40,333 nt of DNA from positions 1 to 40,333 of the forward strand of contig JAADHN010000019.1 of NCBI GenBank assembly GCA_013151865.1. The letters are read 5' to 3'. Both the position numbers and the translations under genes were made by a program. Of the stretch, positions 16,001 through 24,342 are shown piece by piece. Below the pieces are notes generated by a model that ran no database searches, was not told where the DNA came from, and saw only the letters and a program-made list of their open reading frames with translations. The stretch is from Kiritimatiellota bacterium (GTDB lineage: Bacteria > Verrucomicrobiota > Lentisphaeria > Oligosphaerales > JAADHN01). Numbering within the stretch: the first letter of the stretch is position 1; every line of letters begins with the position of its first letter.

Positions 16001-16597
16001 GCGTGTAACCGCCCGTGTCTGGACCGGCAGCGCGGTCCGACCGGCAACGAGGCGTATCCGTGCGGAGTCCGCAAGGGCGCCCGGGGGCAGCGGCAAACCG
16101 AAAGTGACCGGAACGGGGTCGTACGGCCAGTCCCCGGCGTCGACGGTAACTGTTACCGCACCCGACTCGCTCCGGTCCCTGCCTGCTGGGGTCGGGGCCG
16201 GAATGCTCCGGACCGGGGACATCAGTTCTTTGCCTTCCCGGGATTGCGCGCGAATGCGGAAGAAGAGCGCGGCAGCAACGTCCTTCGGGATGGCGAAGTC
16301 CGCACGATGATTGTTGGCCCAGCCGCGGCCAGAGTCCCGGTTGTTCGTTGTCCCCCGGAGGCAGGACGGATCTTCTTCGACCTGGCGGTCGAGGCGGTCT
16401 CGAGCCATGCCCCACTCGAGGGTCCCTCGGGTCGGTTCGGTGGTCGTCCAACGGGCATTGCCGCGGCCGTCGGCGTCGATCCAGGCCTCCAAGTCCTGGA
16501 TTGCCGACCGTGCCGGTAAAGCGGTGAGACAAGACAAGAGCAAAAACAGAACCGGCCGACACCGGACCTGCGAAAAACGGGGAGATTGATGATTCAT
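13079..16597 (-). CDS. Secreted exo-rhamnogalacturonan-lyase-like (alpha/alpha) toroid protein with C-terminal binding modules
   Basis: A 1172-residue protein. The ATG at 16597 is chosen because it precedes the signal peptide (hydrophobic VLFLLLSCLTALPARSA) and has AGGA about 9 bases upstream; an in-frame ATG 13 codons earlier has neither. Residues about 40-110 are fibronectin-like. Next comes a beta domain with PVTFGLPLPPGALADSARIR and DGSLKWLRLDTLVPRG, signatures I associate with exo-rhamnogalacturonan-lyase-family proteins. Residues about 480-870 form a helical toroid (GDWYGERRWNWGNLEYDLGH, HSMGHTAGYYTNDYKHMKRY). Two galactose-binding-like modules (from NPDFEESIRGWPTRGW, about 895) and a last small domain end the protein. 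It probably cleaves an acidic pectin-like polymer outside the cell. The precise substrate is inference. Confidence 0.75.
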   Translation of the reverse strand: MNHQSPRFSQVRCRPVLFLLLSCLTALPARSAIQDLEAWIDADGRGNARWTTTEPTRGTLEWGMARDRLDRQVEEDPSCLRGTTNNRDSGRGWANNHRADFAIPKDVAAALFFRIRAQSREGKELMSPVRSIPAPTPAGRDRSESGAVTVTVDAGDWPYDPVPVTFGLPLPPGALADSARIRLVAGRTALPVQTRAVTRRRKDGSLKWLRLDTLVPRGTHSFRVEYGLGSPPVPGASSAAAPAPRTALAQWTAGLVLTDSDGRSYAFRPESVEWEEFGPVRRVVRAVGPLRSADGRRFFRVVLRGISWPGQPWRRWDVTLENDRTKPEMTAFRSFQLRIPHRDGPVVVGRKSAQVRLDAGARVFQREDFEWIVEPGGKPRRGHIDGIVRTAPDKSQVLRYFWQSWPAAVSRTNDALVIGFCPRLPPKFYANRPDEDKLYYHIRDGRHTVRQGWSRTWTLWEVSGAAAAAGVVGLAGEMPVAALPPEWIEKTDVFGPMAVAVRGRFPGYDETMAHMIDGYEKSRARMREYGMMNFGDWYGERRWNWGNLEYDLGHALLTQFMRTGYAPFRRRAAEIIRHQRDVDTRHYAGDPRRVGQQWIHSMGHTAGYYTNDYKHMKRYAGDGWSDNRGHIWAQGMFEDYLLGGDARSWATARLIADWAAGPQTTNFTFGNAREPGWMLKLVMSAYAATDDPFYLNAARIMIREVHRKSEATGGHGFYYHPLPRGHCNCPAGARHKGEAGFMLGVLMTGMKMVWDVTHEDAVATDIANTARFIVDTMWDPDVEGFRYTSCPRTRPTTTSAWIMLEGLAFGARHLHDARMNSVCRRALAAAWSAMPTRAKSAGYVYCNSARGLEQAARLPGPSFRGYLLHRQAILRSPVRRALPTLVPNPDFEESIRGWPTRGWQIERSTTVRHGGSGALRISGTCDGQNEYVNTSYDTTGSPDEITWLRPGGEYELSAWLRVDRITPTAPRPSLRIAFRDAMGTREAATTNAYDLARRETWQRLSVRFKVPKWNTRNYIALNTNSRKAIDAELYLDDIHLTPVKTPAPSAPAVLRLDPPGARLEDGATLRPNPDFRDAPWLAGPGSAVWRVNIPSNDRWELWARVAAGANFARVVVNGKPLARDVRTGTATWLPLGSSALPTGPCEVRLEGLAPNPAILRLVLTNVASERPK

Positions 16598-16696
16598 GAT
16601 GGGGTTCCTGTTGGGGTAAGCGTCTCGTTGCCGCACTCGACCGAATCGTCATGTTTCAGCCACGGCACATGGAGCACCCGGCGCCGCCCCGACCGG

Positions 16697-16738
16697 TCGG
16701 ATTCGTCCGATCCGGCAGACCGGACCGATCCTGCCGGA
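16697..16738. terminator. Tandem hairpins between two large secreted-protein genes
   Basis: TCGGA-TTCG-TCCGA (16697-16710) is a short stem with a TTCG loop. It abuts TCCGGCAG (16711-16718) and CTGCCGGA (16731-16738), a perfect 8-base stem. The pair lies 130 bases after the stop of the minus-strand gene ending at 16870 and before the start of the next one. There is no T-run, so intrinsic termination is uncertain; it may be an mRNA end-protecting structure. Confidence 0.35.
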
Positions 16739-16869
16739 ACATCCACTGCACGTTCCGCAGCGCCATGGCTTCCAGTGACCGGGACGCGCGTTCCCTGCCG
16801 GCTGCGAAGCTCGCAACGGTCTCCTCCTGCTCCGGGAAACGACGGTGCGCGGGGACAAGCCGTCAACGA

Positions 16870-19800
16870 TTACGGGCGCGATTCCAGGGGGGCCAGGGTC
16901 ACGGTCTCACCAAACACGGTGGCCGTGGCCCGGGCGCGACCGAGATTGACCACGACAGTCCGCCCGTCGCCAAGCCGGACGGCGAGGATACCGTTCCCTG
17001 CGTTCTCGAGCCTGAAGCGCTCGTTTGCGGTCTCCGCAGCGGGCTGACCGGGAACAATCAGGATCGCGCCGGTGTGGAAAACAGCGCCTTGCGCCACACG
17101 GCCGACCCCGGTTTCGACCAGGGGCCAAAGCACTTCCTCGAGGCGGGAGCGACGATACCGGTTCGCATCGTGGTACTGCATGATGCGTCCGGTGCCGATT
17201 ACGCCCAGACGTCCGTCGATGTTGATCCAGGCCGAGCGGATGTCGAGCGTGCGTTCGGGTTGTTTCGAAGCACCGACGACCGTCACGGCGCCGGCGGCGG
17301 CAATGAGAGTATGACGGTTTTCGGAAATGCCGGGGGCGTCTTCGTTGAGGAACCCCAGTGCGCCGCTGCCCACCCACTCGACCTCGATGGGGCGTAGAGC
17401 GCGCCATTGCTCGATCCACACCACGGGACGGTCTTGGAAAGACAGGAGGGCCACACTCTGTTCGATTGCGCCGTCGCAGCGCGAGATTCGGGCCGTGACC
17501 GTCAGGCGGCCGTCGGTCGCCGCGGCCCGGTGTTCCGTGACCCGGGGGCGACTGTCCGGCAGCCCGGTGCAGCGGATGGAACCTGTCAGACCCCGCTCGT
17601 AGGGAGAGGTGAACCAGGTGTCGTCCCCGGTAAAGATCAGGCCCATGGCCCCATTCACCCAAGCAAAGGAGACGAACTTTTCCGGGGTCCTTTGCGTGGC
17701 GAAGCCACCGGTTTCGTAGATGTACACGCCGGTCCGGCGGCGAAGGAATTCGGCGCGACTGAGCGGAGTCGGGCCGTCCCCGAACGCGCGGTGCAACAGA
17801 AACAGTTCCGCATAGCGCGCGATCATCTCTTCTTCCGCGTTGGCGTAGTTGTATTCACGCGTATCCCAGGCCCGGCCGTCTTCGAACCGGGCGTGCATCC
17901 GTCCGAAGGATTCCAGGCAGGCCCGCTCGAGGAACGCCGCCTCCGGATCGTTGCTGAGGACGCTGCTGCAGGCTGATACGAGCAGCGGTACGTCGATTCG
18001 ATGCGGCCACCAGTCTTGTCCGTTGACGTAGAAGCAGGAGCCGTTGGCCGCGGTCAGGCGTTTCACCACCTCGTAGGTTTCCGGCATGTTGAAGAACATG
18101 CTTTGCGGAAGCGGCATGTCTCCGGCGTGGTAGAGCAGGGCGTTGCGCAGGAGGAGCGAGCCGCAGGCGAGGTAGTCGGGATGGACCCGCTCGTGGTTTT
18201 CGAGCGTGAAATCGGGGTAAATGGTGACGGCCGTCAGCCGTTGGTTCAGGGGCTTGCCGTCCACAATTCGGTTCGAAACGAGGTCGGACTTGCGCACGAA
18301 CGAGTTCAGCATGTAGACAATCGCGCGCTCCTGCCAAAGGCCGTGACGGGGGTGGTTCGGGAACATGCACGCAGCCAGGGCGATCACCTCCGAATTCCAG
18401 GCGTTTTCCTCCGCCTTGGTGTCGCCGCGATAGCCGGAGTCCGGCGGACGCGTGTTGAAGCGGTCCGCCTCGTGCTCGATCATCCGGGCGGTCATGATGC
18501 GCACATCGTCGGGCAGTCGGTCCCACACGAGCCAGGCGGCTTGACCGGCGATACCGGCCCAGAATGCCGACTGCCATTGATCGCCCCACGGATTCCCGTC
18601 CCCGGTAGGCAGGAAATTGGCCCTGTGCGTCAGCGCGAGAGTCCGCAGCAGGCCGATCAGGTCCGCCGCGATTCTTTCGCGGGGCACGCCGCTCACTGTC
18701 GGCTCGTACGGTCCGCGCAACAGAGCGGCATATCCGAGCGCCACGGTCGCGTTTTGGCGCACGTCCCATTCGAGATGCCCTTCGCGTTTGTGAAATCGGC
18801 AGCCCGGTGCATAGGACCAGTCGCGAAAGCGCGGGGCTGTGAGGCGTACGTACCGCAACAGGCGGCCGTAGCATTCCCGGGCGAGGGCCGTTTCCCGCGG
18901 GCCGACCGCGGCCTGGCGGGGGCGGTACTGGCTTTCGAGGGTTGGGGCGAGTGCCTCGAGGACTCGCTGCCGGGCGGTCTCCAGGGATTTGGTCTGCGCA
19001 CTCCGCAACGCCGCGATTCGGTCCGGACCCGGCAATGGATCGAGGTCCAGAGCACTCGGGGCCGGAGCATCGATCTCGACTTTCGCAGCACTTGCGCAGG
19101 CCGCGGTCATCTTCCAGGCGGTTGTCAGCCGGTTGCGGGCCCGGGCAAGCCAGTCCAGGTTCCGGGCATAAACCTGGGGTTCGGGCAGGTCCGACGGTAC
19201 AAGGGCCAGCCAATCGAGGTTGAGACCGCCCTTCCGGTTGACCATGGTCAAGAGCACGGGCGATCCATCTGTTTCGACCGGGATCGCGACAAAAGCCCAC
19301 CTTTCCCAGCCGCCCGTGCTGGGAAAGGTGTGCTCGACGGCGGTCCGTCCGCACCGAATAAGACGAACGGCACCGGGACGGGCCACGGCGAACTTGAGCA
19401 GGAGTAGTGCCTTGCCGTCGGCCGGGGGCTTGACAAGCCAGGTGAGGCTGTGACCGGTGTTGTCCCAGTGCGTCACGGCCTGCCCGACGGCGCCGGCTTT
19501 CCGTTGCACACGGACCGCGGCGCCTTCGGGGGCGGCGGCCTGCAGAAAGAAATCTTCGGCCTGCACCAGCGGCGGTGCGTCCGAGGGGGGCGCGGGCCGG
19601 ACGCGGACGTCGTCGTACCAGCCGGTGCTGGCATCCCAGAAACTGCCGATGAACAGGGAGCGAACGGCGCCCAAACGGTTGTCGGCGGCGATCCGTCGGC
19701 CGTCGATGAAAGCGGTGGTGCGGCGGCCGTCGATCTCCCAGGCGAACCGGTGCCAGCCTTTGGAACGCGGTACCGGGGTGTCGTAATACGTCTTGCCGAT

Positions 19801-20172
19801 TCGGTACCGGTAATGCGTTCCACCGGTGCAGGCGATACCGAGCAACTCGTTCCCGGCGTCGCCCACTCCGGCCATCTGGTTCTTGGCCGGGGCCATGTCG
19901 TCGAAAAAACGCAATTCTATGCGACCCGTCACCGGGAAGGCGAAATCGTGGCGGGCGACCCGACATTTTCCGGGGGGGCCGGAATACGCGCACTGGTTGG
20001 CCGGGGCGACCGGATCTCGACGCAGGAGGAGTGGGGCTTTGCCCGGCCAATCGCAGGTCCAGGCGCGCAGACCGTCCTCGAAATCGTCCGCAAATGCCGG
20101 TGCGGCGACCGCGGTCAGGGGGGCGGCGGCCGGCCCGGCCAGGAACAGAACGAGGGAAAGTGATTTTGACAT
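16870..20172 (-). CDS. Secreted polysaccharide-lyase-like alpha/alpha-toroid protein
   Basis: A 1100-residue protein with a signal peptide (MSKSLSLVLFLAGPAAAPLT). GAGGA lies 7 bases upstream of the ATG. Residues about 28-190 are a LamG/jelly-roll domain (FADDFEDGLRAWTCDW, then GWHRFAWEIDGRRTTAFIDG). Residues 200-335 are a second sugar-binding-like sandwich (VQAEDFFLQ, LNLDWLALVP). Residues about 370-860 are a helical toroid with conserved aromatic and acidic clusters: NPWGDQWQSAFWAG, KAEENAWNSEVIALAACM, NHERVHPDYLACG and WDTREYNYANAEEEMIARY. These resemble heparinase/alginate-lyase-type folds. Residues 870-1100 are a beta-sandwich end domain like those of such lyases. Catalytic residues cannot be assigned safely. 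Heparinase II/III-type or other uronate lyase activity is the likeliest guess; it is probably secreted together with the neighbouring glycan enzymes. Confidence 0.68.
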   Translation of the reverse strand: MSKSLSLVLFLAGPAAAPLTAVAAPAFADDFEDGLRAWTCDWPGKAPLLLRRDPVAPANQCAYSGPPGKCRVARHDFAFPVTGRIELRFFDDMAPAKNQMAGVGDAGNELLGIACTGGTHYRYRIGKTYYDTPVPRSKGWHRFAWEIDGRRTTAFIDGRRIAADNRLGAVRSLFIGSFWDASTGWYDDVRVRPAPPSDAPPLVQAEDFFLQAAAPEGAAVRVQRKAGAVGQAVTHWDNTGHSLTWLVKPPADGKALLLLKFAVARPGAVRLIRCGRTAVEHTFPSTGGWERWAFVAIPVETDGSPVLLTMVNRKGGLNLDWLALVPSDLPEPQVYARNLDWLARARNRLTTAWKMTAACASAAKVEIDAPAPSALDLDPLPGPDRIAALRSAQTKSLETARQRVLEALAPTLESQYRPRQAAVGPRETALARECYGRLLRYVRLTAPRFRDWSYAPGCRFHKREGHLEWDVRQNATVALGYAALLRGPYEPTVSGVPRERIAADLIGLLRTLALTHRANFLPTGDGNPWGDQWQSAFWAGIAGQAAWLVWDRLPDDVRIMTARMIEHEADRFNTRPPDSGYRGDTKAEENAWNSEVIALAACMFPNHPRHGLWQERAIVYMLNSFVRKSDLVSNRIVDGKPLNQRLTAVTIYPDFTLENHERVHPDYLACGSLLLRNALLYHAGDMPLPQSMFFNMPETYEVVKRLTAANGSCFYVNGQDWWPHRIDVPLLVSACSSVLSNDPEAAFLERACLESFGRMHARFEDGRAWDTREYNYANAEEEMIARYAELFLLHRAFGDGPTPLSRAEFLRRRTGVYIYETGGFATQRTPEKFVSFAWVNGAMGLIFTGDDTWFTSPYERGLTGSIRCTGLPDSRPRVTEHRAAATDGRLTVTARISRCDGAIEQSVALLSFQDRPVVWIEQWRALRPIEVEWVGSGALGFLNEDAPGISENRHTLIAAAGAVTVVGASKQPERTLDIRSAWINIDGRLGVIGTGRIMQYHDANRYRRSRLEEVLWPLVETGVGRVAQGAVFHTGAILIVPGQPAAETANERFRLENAGNGILAVRLGDGRTVVVNLGRARATATVFGETVTLAPLESRP

Positions 20173-20319
20173 CGTGCTTCCTCGGGGCGCCCACTCGTGG
20201 CGGCTTCTTTACGCGCGGTATGAGGTCGAGGACGGGAGTGCGGGGGACCTTCAGCCGGGCAGCGAGGTCGCGACACAATGCTGCCGCCCGACGGCCGCAC
20301 AGTCCTTCCGCTTCCGGTC

Positions 20320-20349
20320 CCGCCTCCGACGCCGAGCGGCGGGAGGCGG
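20320..20349 (-). terminator. Strong hairpin downstream of the polyol dehydrogenase gene
   Basis: CCGCCTCC (20320-20327), a two-base bulge, CGCC, loop GAGC, GGCG, then GGAGGCGG (20342-20349) give a 12-pair stem. It ends 24 bases beyond the stop of the minus-strand dehydrogenase gene at 20373. No T-run follows, so it is a terminator-like or 3'-stabilising hairpin. Confidence 0.45.
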
Positions 20350-20372
20350 CCGTGGCGCCGGCGTACCGGATA

Positions 20373-21443
20373 TCACCCGACTTCGACCATGACCTTCATG
20401 GAACTGGCCTTGTTCGTGTCGGCGAATTCGAGGGCGTCGCGGACCGCATCCAAGGGAAAACGGTGGGTGACGAGCGAGCGGACGTCCACCCGTCCCTCCA
20501 GGGTCAAAGCAATGCCGGTGGGATAGCGATTGGCGTAGCGGAACATGCCGCGGATGTCGATCTCTTTGCTCGCGGCCTCGACAATGTCCAGCTCGACCAT
20601 GGGCTCGGGCGGCAGACCGACCAGCACGGCCACGCCGCCGCGGCGGGTGGCGGCGAGGGTGTTCCGTGTGGTGGGGATGGCCCCGGCCGTCTCGAAGGCG
20701 ACGTCCACGCCGACGCATTCCGGGAAGTCCGGTCGGACTTGCCTGGAAATCTCGAGGACCTGTTCGAGGGCGTTGCCGTCGCGGTCGTTGACGGTGTGGG
20801 TCGCGCCGATTTTTCGGGCGAAATCGAGACGGAATTCGTCGATGTCCACTGCGATCAACGTGGCGGCGCCGGCGACTTTTGCGGCCTGCAGTGCGAGCAA
20901 TCCAATGGGGCCGCTGCCGAACACGGCCACACAGTCGCCGGTCTTGACGCCGCCCCTGTGCACGGCCCACAGACCGCAGACCAGCGGCTCCATCATGGCG
21001 CCGTCTTCGAACGTCATGGCGTCGGGAAGAGCGAAAACGAAATCCTCCGGCCAAACCACGTATTCGCAGAAAGCGCCGTCTACCGGCGGCGTGCCCATGA
21101 AAGCGACGTCACCGCAGAGATTGTAGCTGCCCGACTTGCAGTAGAAACACGTGCGGCAGGTGCTTCCGGGTTCGACGGCCACGCGGTCGCCGGGCTGGAA
21201 CCGGCCGGTATCGGGCCCCGTGGCCTGGATCATACCGGCGCATTCGTGCCCCAAAACCAGGGGGTCGGTGATCACGAAATCGCCGATGCGGCCATGGGTG
21301 AAGTAGTGGACATCGCTCCCGCAGACCCCGACTCGCATGATCTTGATCAGGACTTCGCCCGATCCGGGCACGGGGACCGGGCGTTCTTCGATCCGGACGT
21401 CCCCGACGCCGTGCAACACGGCGCATTTCATTGTATCGGCCAT
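20373..21443 (-). CDS. Zinc-dependent sorbitol/xylitol-type polyol dehydrogenase (MDR family)
   Basis: A 356-residue cytoplasmic NAD(P)-dependent medium-chain dehydrogenase. The catalytic zinc ligands are visible as C41 (VGVCGSDVH), H66-E67 (GHECAG) and E152 (MMEPL). The structural zinc lobe has C96, C99, C102 and C110 with the C-x2-C-x2-C-x7-C spacing. The Rossmann motif is GSGPIG (176-181), followed by the acidic VDIDEFR that suggests NAD preference. The overall pattern fits L-iditol/sorbitol or xylitol dehydrogenases, oxidising a polyol to a ketose. GGAGGA lies ahead of the ATG at 21443. It follows the Gfo/Idh/MocA gene on the same strand after 275 bases, so co-regulation is possible but a single transcript is not certain. 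It likely feeds sugars or polyols freed by the secreted enzymes into central metabolism. Confidence 0.9.
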   Translation of the reverse strand: MADTMKCAVLHGVGDVRIEERPVPVPGSGEVLIKIMRVGVCGSDVHYFTHGRIGDFVITDPLVLGHECAGMIQATGPDTGRFQPGDRVAVEPGSTCRTCFYCKSGSYNLCGDVAFMGTPPVDGAFCEYVVWPEDFVFALPDAMTFEDGAMMEPLVCGLWAVHRGGVKTGDCVAVFGSGPIGLLALQAAKVAGAATLIAVDIDEFRLDFARKIGATHTVNDRDGNALEQVLEISRQVRPDFPECVGVDVAFETAGAIPTTRNTLAATRRGGVAVLVGLPPEPMVELDIVEAASKEIDIRGMFRYANRYPTGIALTLEGRVDVRSLVTHRFPLDAVRDALEFADTNKASSMKVMVEVG

Positions 21444-21718
21444 GATACGGTCCTCCCTGTTTTTTCGTGAGTCGGCGCATCGTACGGCGGTATACGGTCG
21501 TGTTTCCGGGGCCTCGCCGGGAAGTTGAGACCGGCCCCTTCCGTGCGTCCCGAGGCCCCTGAGAGGGACGCCTTACCCAGTCTGGGGCGAACCCCGGGGG
21601 GACCGTCCGGCCCTCCCCGTTTGTCGCTCCCCGGCGGGGATGTCTGTGAAGCCTTGCCCGGTTCGTCTCCGGCCGGCGCATTCCCTGCCGGCAGGGGGGA
21701 TCGACCTGTTTGGGGGGC

Positions 21719-22891
21719 TTACACCTCCGCCAGATCCACGTACCGGCGTTCCCGGGCGGAGCGGACGGCGGCAAAGGCCACGCGTGTGGCCACGACGGCG
21801 TCGTCGACGCCGCAGACCACCGGGCCCGTGCCGCGGATTTCGTCCACGAACCGGTCGAGGGCGTGGGCGTGTCCCTTGTCCGGTTCCGCCGTAAAGAGTT
21901 TCATTGGATCGCCGGTTTGCTCGACTTCGGTGCAGGCGGCCCGTTTCTTGGCGAGCCACCCGGACACACCGCCCTCGCGCCCGATCTCGGGGTGCCGGTC
22001 CTCGAGCATGGGATACAGGATTCGGCGGGGCGCACCGGCGATTCCCGCCGTGCGGACCTCGAGCATATGGTCCACCACGACGATCCCGCCGTTGCCCATG
22101 GCCTCGTACAATTCCTTCGGGTATCCGAAGGTCCCGTTGGCGCACAGGTTGATCGTGGCGAGTTCGCCCGTCTCGTACCGAATAATGACCGCGTGGTTGA
22201 GCATTCCGGTCTCCATGGCGGCGACCTGGACCGGTCGGCTCGCCAGAAACCAGTTGCAGAGATCGGTGAAATGGGTCATCTCGAAGAGCATGGGGCCGTG
22301 CGGCGCCTGCGTTTTGTCGAAGACCCAGGCCTTCCACGAGTACCAGTCGTCGTTGATGCGGCAGTTGAACGAGGCCACGCCGTCTTCGGACAGGTCGGGT
22401 TTGAGTTCCGGCTCGCGGTCCCAGCGCCAGGGACAGGGGTCCGGGTGTTCCATGTGACGACGGAAGATGGCGTGCGCCTCGATCATGGCGGGAGCGTTCC
22501 GCCGATTGTGTCCGGCGCAAAAAGGAATGCCGGCATCGCGGACCGCGTTTTGGATCTGGTAGAGGGTCTCGAGGTCTTTGGCAATGGGTTTTTCTACGTA
22601 AATGGGTTTTCCCAGTTCGGCCGCGAGCCGAATGACGGGCAGGCGGAGCTTCTCCGTGGTGGCCAGAACCACGGCATCCACCTCCGGGTCCCGGAGGGTT
22701 TCCCGCCAGTCGGTGCGGGTCCGGGGCACGTCCCATGTGTCCGCGCACGCCTTTAAGGCGACTTCCGAGATGTCGCAACAGGTGTGGAGCACGGCCTTTT
22801 TCGACCGAGCGATGTTCGGGATGTGCCGACTCCGGGCCAACGCCCCGCAACCGACGACGGCAAAACGCAACGGTCTCTCTTGCTGTGCCAC
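21719..22891 (-). CDS. Gfo/Idh/MocA-family NAD(P)-dependent oxidoreductase
   Basis: A 390-residue cytoplasmic oxidoreductase. The start is GTG at 22891, supported by GGAGGAGG about 8 bases upstream. The N-terminal Rossmann domain has RFAVVGCGALARSRHIPNI (GxGxxA at 14-19), and the family hallmark EKP lies at 100-102 (YVEKPIAKDLETL). The C-terminal alpha/beta domain contains LFEMTHFTDLCNWFL, where the His is at the usual catalytic position, and GYPKELYEAMGNGG. Members oxidise, reduce or epimerise sugars, inositols and amino sugars; the substrate cannot be read here. There is no Tat signal, unlike many PVC paralogues, so it acts in the cytoplasm. It starts 21 bases after the GH172 gene on the same strand, so the two are very probably co-transcribed and may process the same released sugar. 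Confidence 0.9.
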   Translation of the reverse strand: MAQQERPLRFAVVGCGALARSRHIPNIARSKKAVLHTCCDISEVALKACADTWDVPRTRTDWRETLRDPEVDAVVLATTEKLRLPVIRLAAELGKPIYVEKPIAKDLETLYQIQNAVRDAGIPFCAGHNRRNAPAMIEAHAIFRRHMEHPDPCPWRWDREPELKPDLSEDGVASFNCRINDDWYSWKAWVFDKTQAPHGPMLFEMTHFTDLCNWFLASRPVQVAAMETGMLNHAVIIRYETGELATINLCANGTFGYPKELYEAMGNGGIVVVDHMLEVRTAGIAGAPRRILYPMLEDRHPEIGREGGVSGWLAKKRAACTEVEQTGDPMKLFTAEPDKGHAHALDRFVDEIRGTGPVVCGVDDAVVATRVAFAAVRSARERRYVDLAEV

Positions 22892-22912
22892 GGCGGCGGC
22901 CTCCTCCAGTCC

Positions 22913-23959
22913 TCAGATCACTTCCCGGTCGTTGCGGGCGGGCATGGGTGCGAAAGGAACGTGCGGCAGGGTCTGGTACCAGTAAACCACCGAGGCAAGA
23001 TCGTCCTGCAAGGGCAGGAACCGTCCTTCCCCTCGCCAGCCCAGGGCCTGCATGGTCACTTTCAGTTCCTGTTGGAAAAACACGGGGTCTTGCACGTGAA
23101 AGCGGTAGAGCGTCATCCGGCAACCGGGTTCCCCGGACTTGCCCGTGACCTGTTGGAAACCGAAGTACGGCGCCGAGTAGTTCTCGCCCCCGAACCCCCA
23201 GGCGCCGCCGAAGTAGTCTTCCGTACCGGTGCCGCAGATCGTGGGAAACTCGCCGTCGCCGTCCAGGAACATCTTGATTTCGCCTTCACCCCACCAGCCG
23301 GCGCTGTTCTGCTGCCAGCACATGAAAGTCCCCACGTATTGGCCGCGGCCGCGGACGCCGTCGATCATGAGGTATTCCTCGGCATACGGCGTCGGGTTGC
23401 TGCGCCGCCAGAAGGCGTGGAAATACAGGGCGTCCCCCGGCACTTCTTCGAGCGTATAGTTGATGGTGTAGAAAAAACCGCCCAGATCGGCAGGCGAATC
23501 GTTTTCGACCGTGATCCGGGCATGTTTGCGGAAGGGCATGGGAAAGAAGATGTTCATGCCTCCGGACGGATTGACGTTGATGGGCAGGGCCAGAATATTC
23601 TGGCGTTTCTTCCAGCCGTTGCACAAGAAGTCGCCGAGCGGCGCCTGGACTGACGGCGCCTCACTGCCGTCCCAGTAGATACGGATGATGACGTCCCGGT
23701 AGAATTCGGTCCGGAACGTAAACCACATGTGCCGGATTACGCCGGGGCCGTCCACGTCCATGATCGTGACGGTTTCGCCGGCCTTGAGCGTGATGCAGGG
23801 ACGAACCTTCCAACCGGTTCCCAGTTCCCGGGCCGGGCCCTCGCTTTTGGGGTCGACCGTGGCGCCCGCGCTGCGTTCTCCGTTCGGGTTTTCGGCGCTG
23901 ATGGAACGCGATTCGCAGTCCCGCATTCGATACACGTTACCGAGGTGAATGTCCTGCAT
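22913..23959 (-). CDS. GH172 (DUF2961) glycosidase family protein
   Basis: A 348-residue protein. ATG at 23959 (MQDIHLGNVY) is preferred over an ATG 19 codons upstream because AGGAGA stands about 8 bases before it and DUF2961 proteins begin about here. Hallmarks are VDGPGVIRHMWFTF (69-82), YWDGSEAPSVQAPLGDFLC (95-113), FYTINYTLEE (163-172) and the core GWWGEGEIKMFLDGDGEFP (221-239), followed by TICGTGTEDYFGGAWGF (240-256). E225/E227 and E247 are the candidates for the paired catalytic glutamates. Characterised GH172 enzymes act on alpha-D-fructofuranosides, difructose anhydride I and D-arabinofuranosides and work as oligomers of beta-jelly-roll domains. No signal peptide is seen, so it may act intracellularly on imported oligosaccharides. 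It is first in an operon with the Gfo/Idh/MocA gene. Confidence 0.88.
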   Translation of the reverse strand: MQDIHLGNVYRMRDCESRSISAENPNGERSAGATVDPKSEGPARELGTGWKVRPCITLKAGETVTIMDVDGPGVIRHMWFTFRTEFYRDVIIRIYWDGSEAPSVQAPLGDFLCNGWKKRQNILALPINVNPSGGMNIFFPMPFRKHARITVENDSPADLGGFFYTINYTLEEVPGDALYFHAFWRRSNPTPYAEEYLMIDGVRGRGQYVGTFMCWQQNSAGWWGEGEIKMFLDGDGEFPTICGTGTEDYFGGAWGFGGENYSAPYFGFQQVTGKSGEPGCRMTLYRFHVQDPVFFQQELKVTMQALGWRGEGRFLPLQDDLASVVYWYQTLPHVPFAPMPARNDREVI

Positions 23960-24247
23960 GGCCGGGATCTCCTGTCTTGCCAACCGTCTCGGGATTGTTC
24001 GGACGATTTCATGCAACGCGGGCCGCCCCAGGCGCCCAAGACCGGCGGGGGTTCACGGCGGGAACTGCCGACTCCGCGAACGCCCTTTTGCAACCCGCCG
24101 TCCGCGGCGGCAGATGTCGCGCCGATCGCGGGCAACGGAAAACGTACGGCTCCCGAGAACGTTTGCCCTCCAGCGTCGAGTTCGCGATTCGTGCGGCTGG
24201 CGGGCGAAATTCCCGCCGGGTCGAGCCGAGCGACGCACCCGGTTCAG

Positions 24248-24275
24248 ACGATAGACAGTAATCGGCCCGCGTCAA
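24248..24275 (-). promoter_or_regulatory. Candidate sigma-70-type promoter for the GH172 operon
   Basis: On the minus strand TTGACG (24270-24275) and TATCGT (24248-24253) are 16 bases apart (5 of 6 and 4 of 6 consensus matches). They read toward the GH172 gene with a leader of roughly 285 bases. They stand about 70 bases from a divergent plus-strand promoter candidate. The gap 23960-24476 contains no credible gene. Confidence 0.4.
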
Positions 24276-24342
24276 GAGATTCGGGGCGGTTTTTTGGGGC
24301 TCGGCCCGGGGGCGGTCCGGGACTTTCCGCCGTCGCACCCCA

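Noticed and set aside
12849-24127. Fifteen-base direct repeat (gatgtcgcgccgatc) at 12849-12863 and 24113-24127, both upstream of minus-strand genes
   Set aside because: A match of this length is close to chance expectation in 40 kb of GC-rich DNA, and no third copy was noticed.
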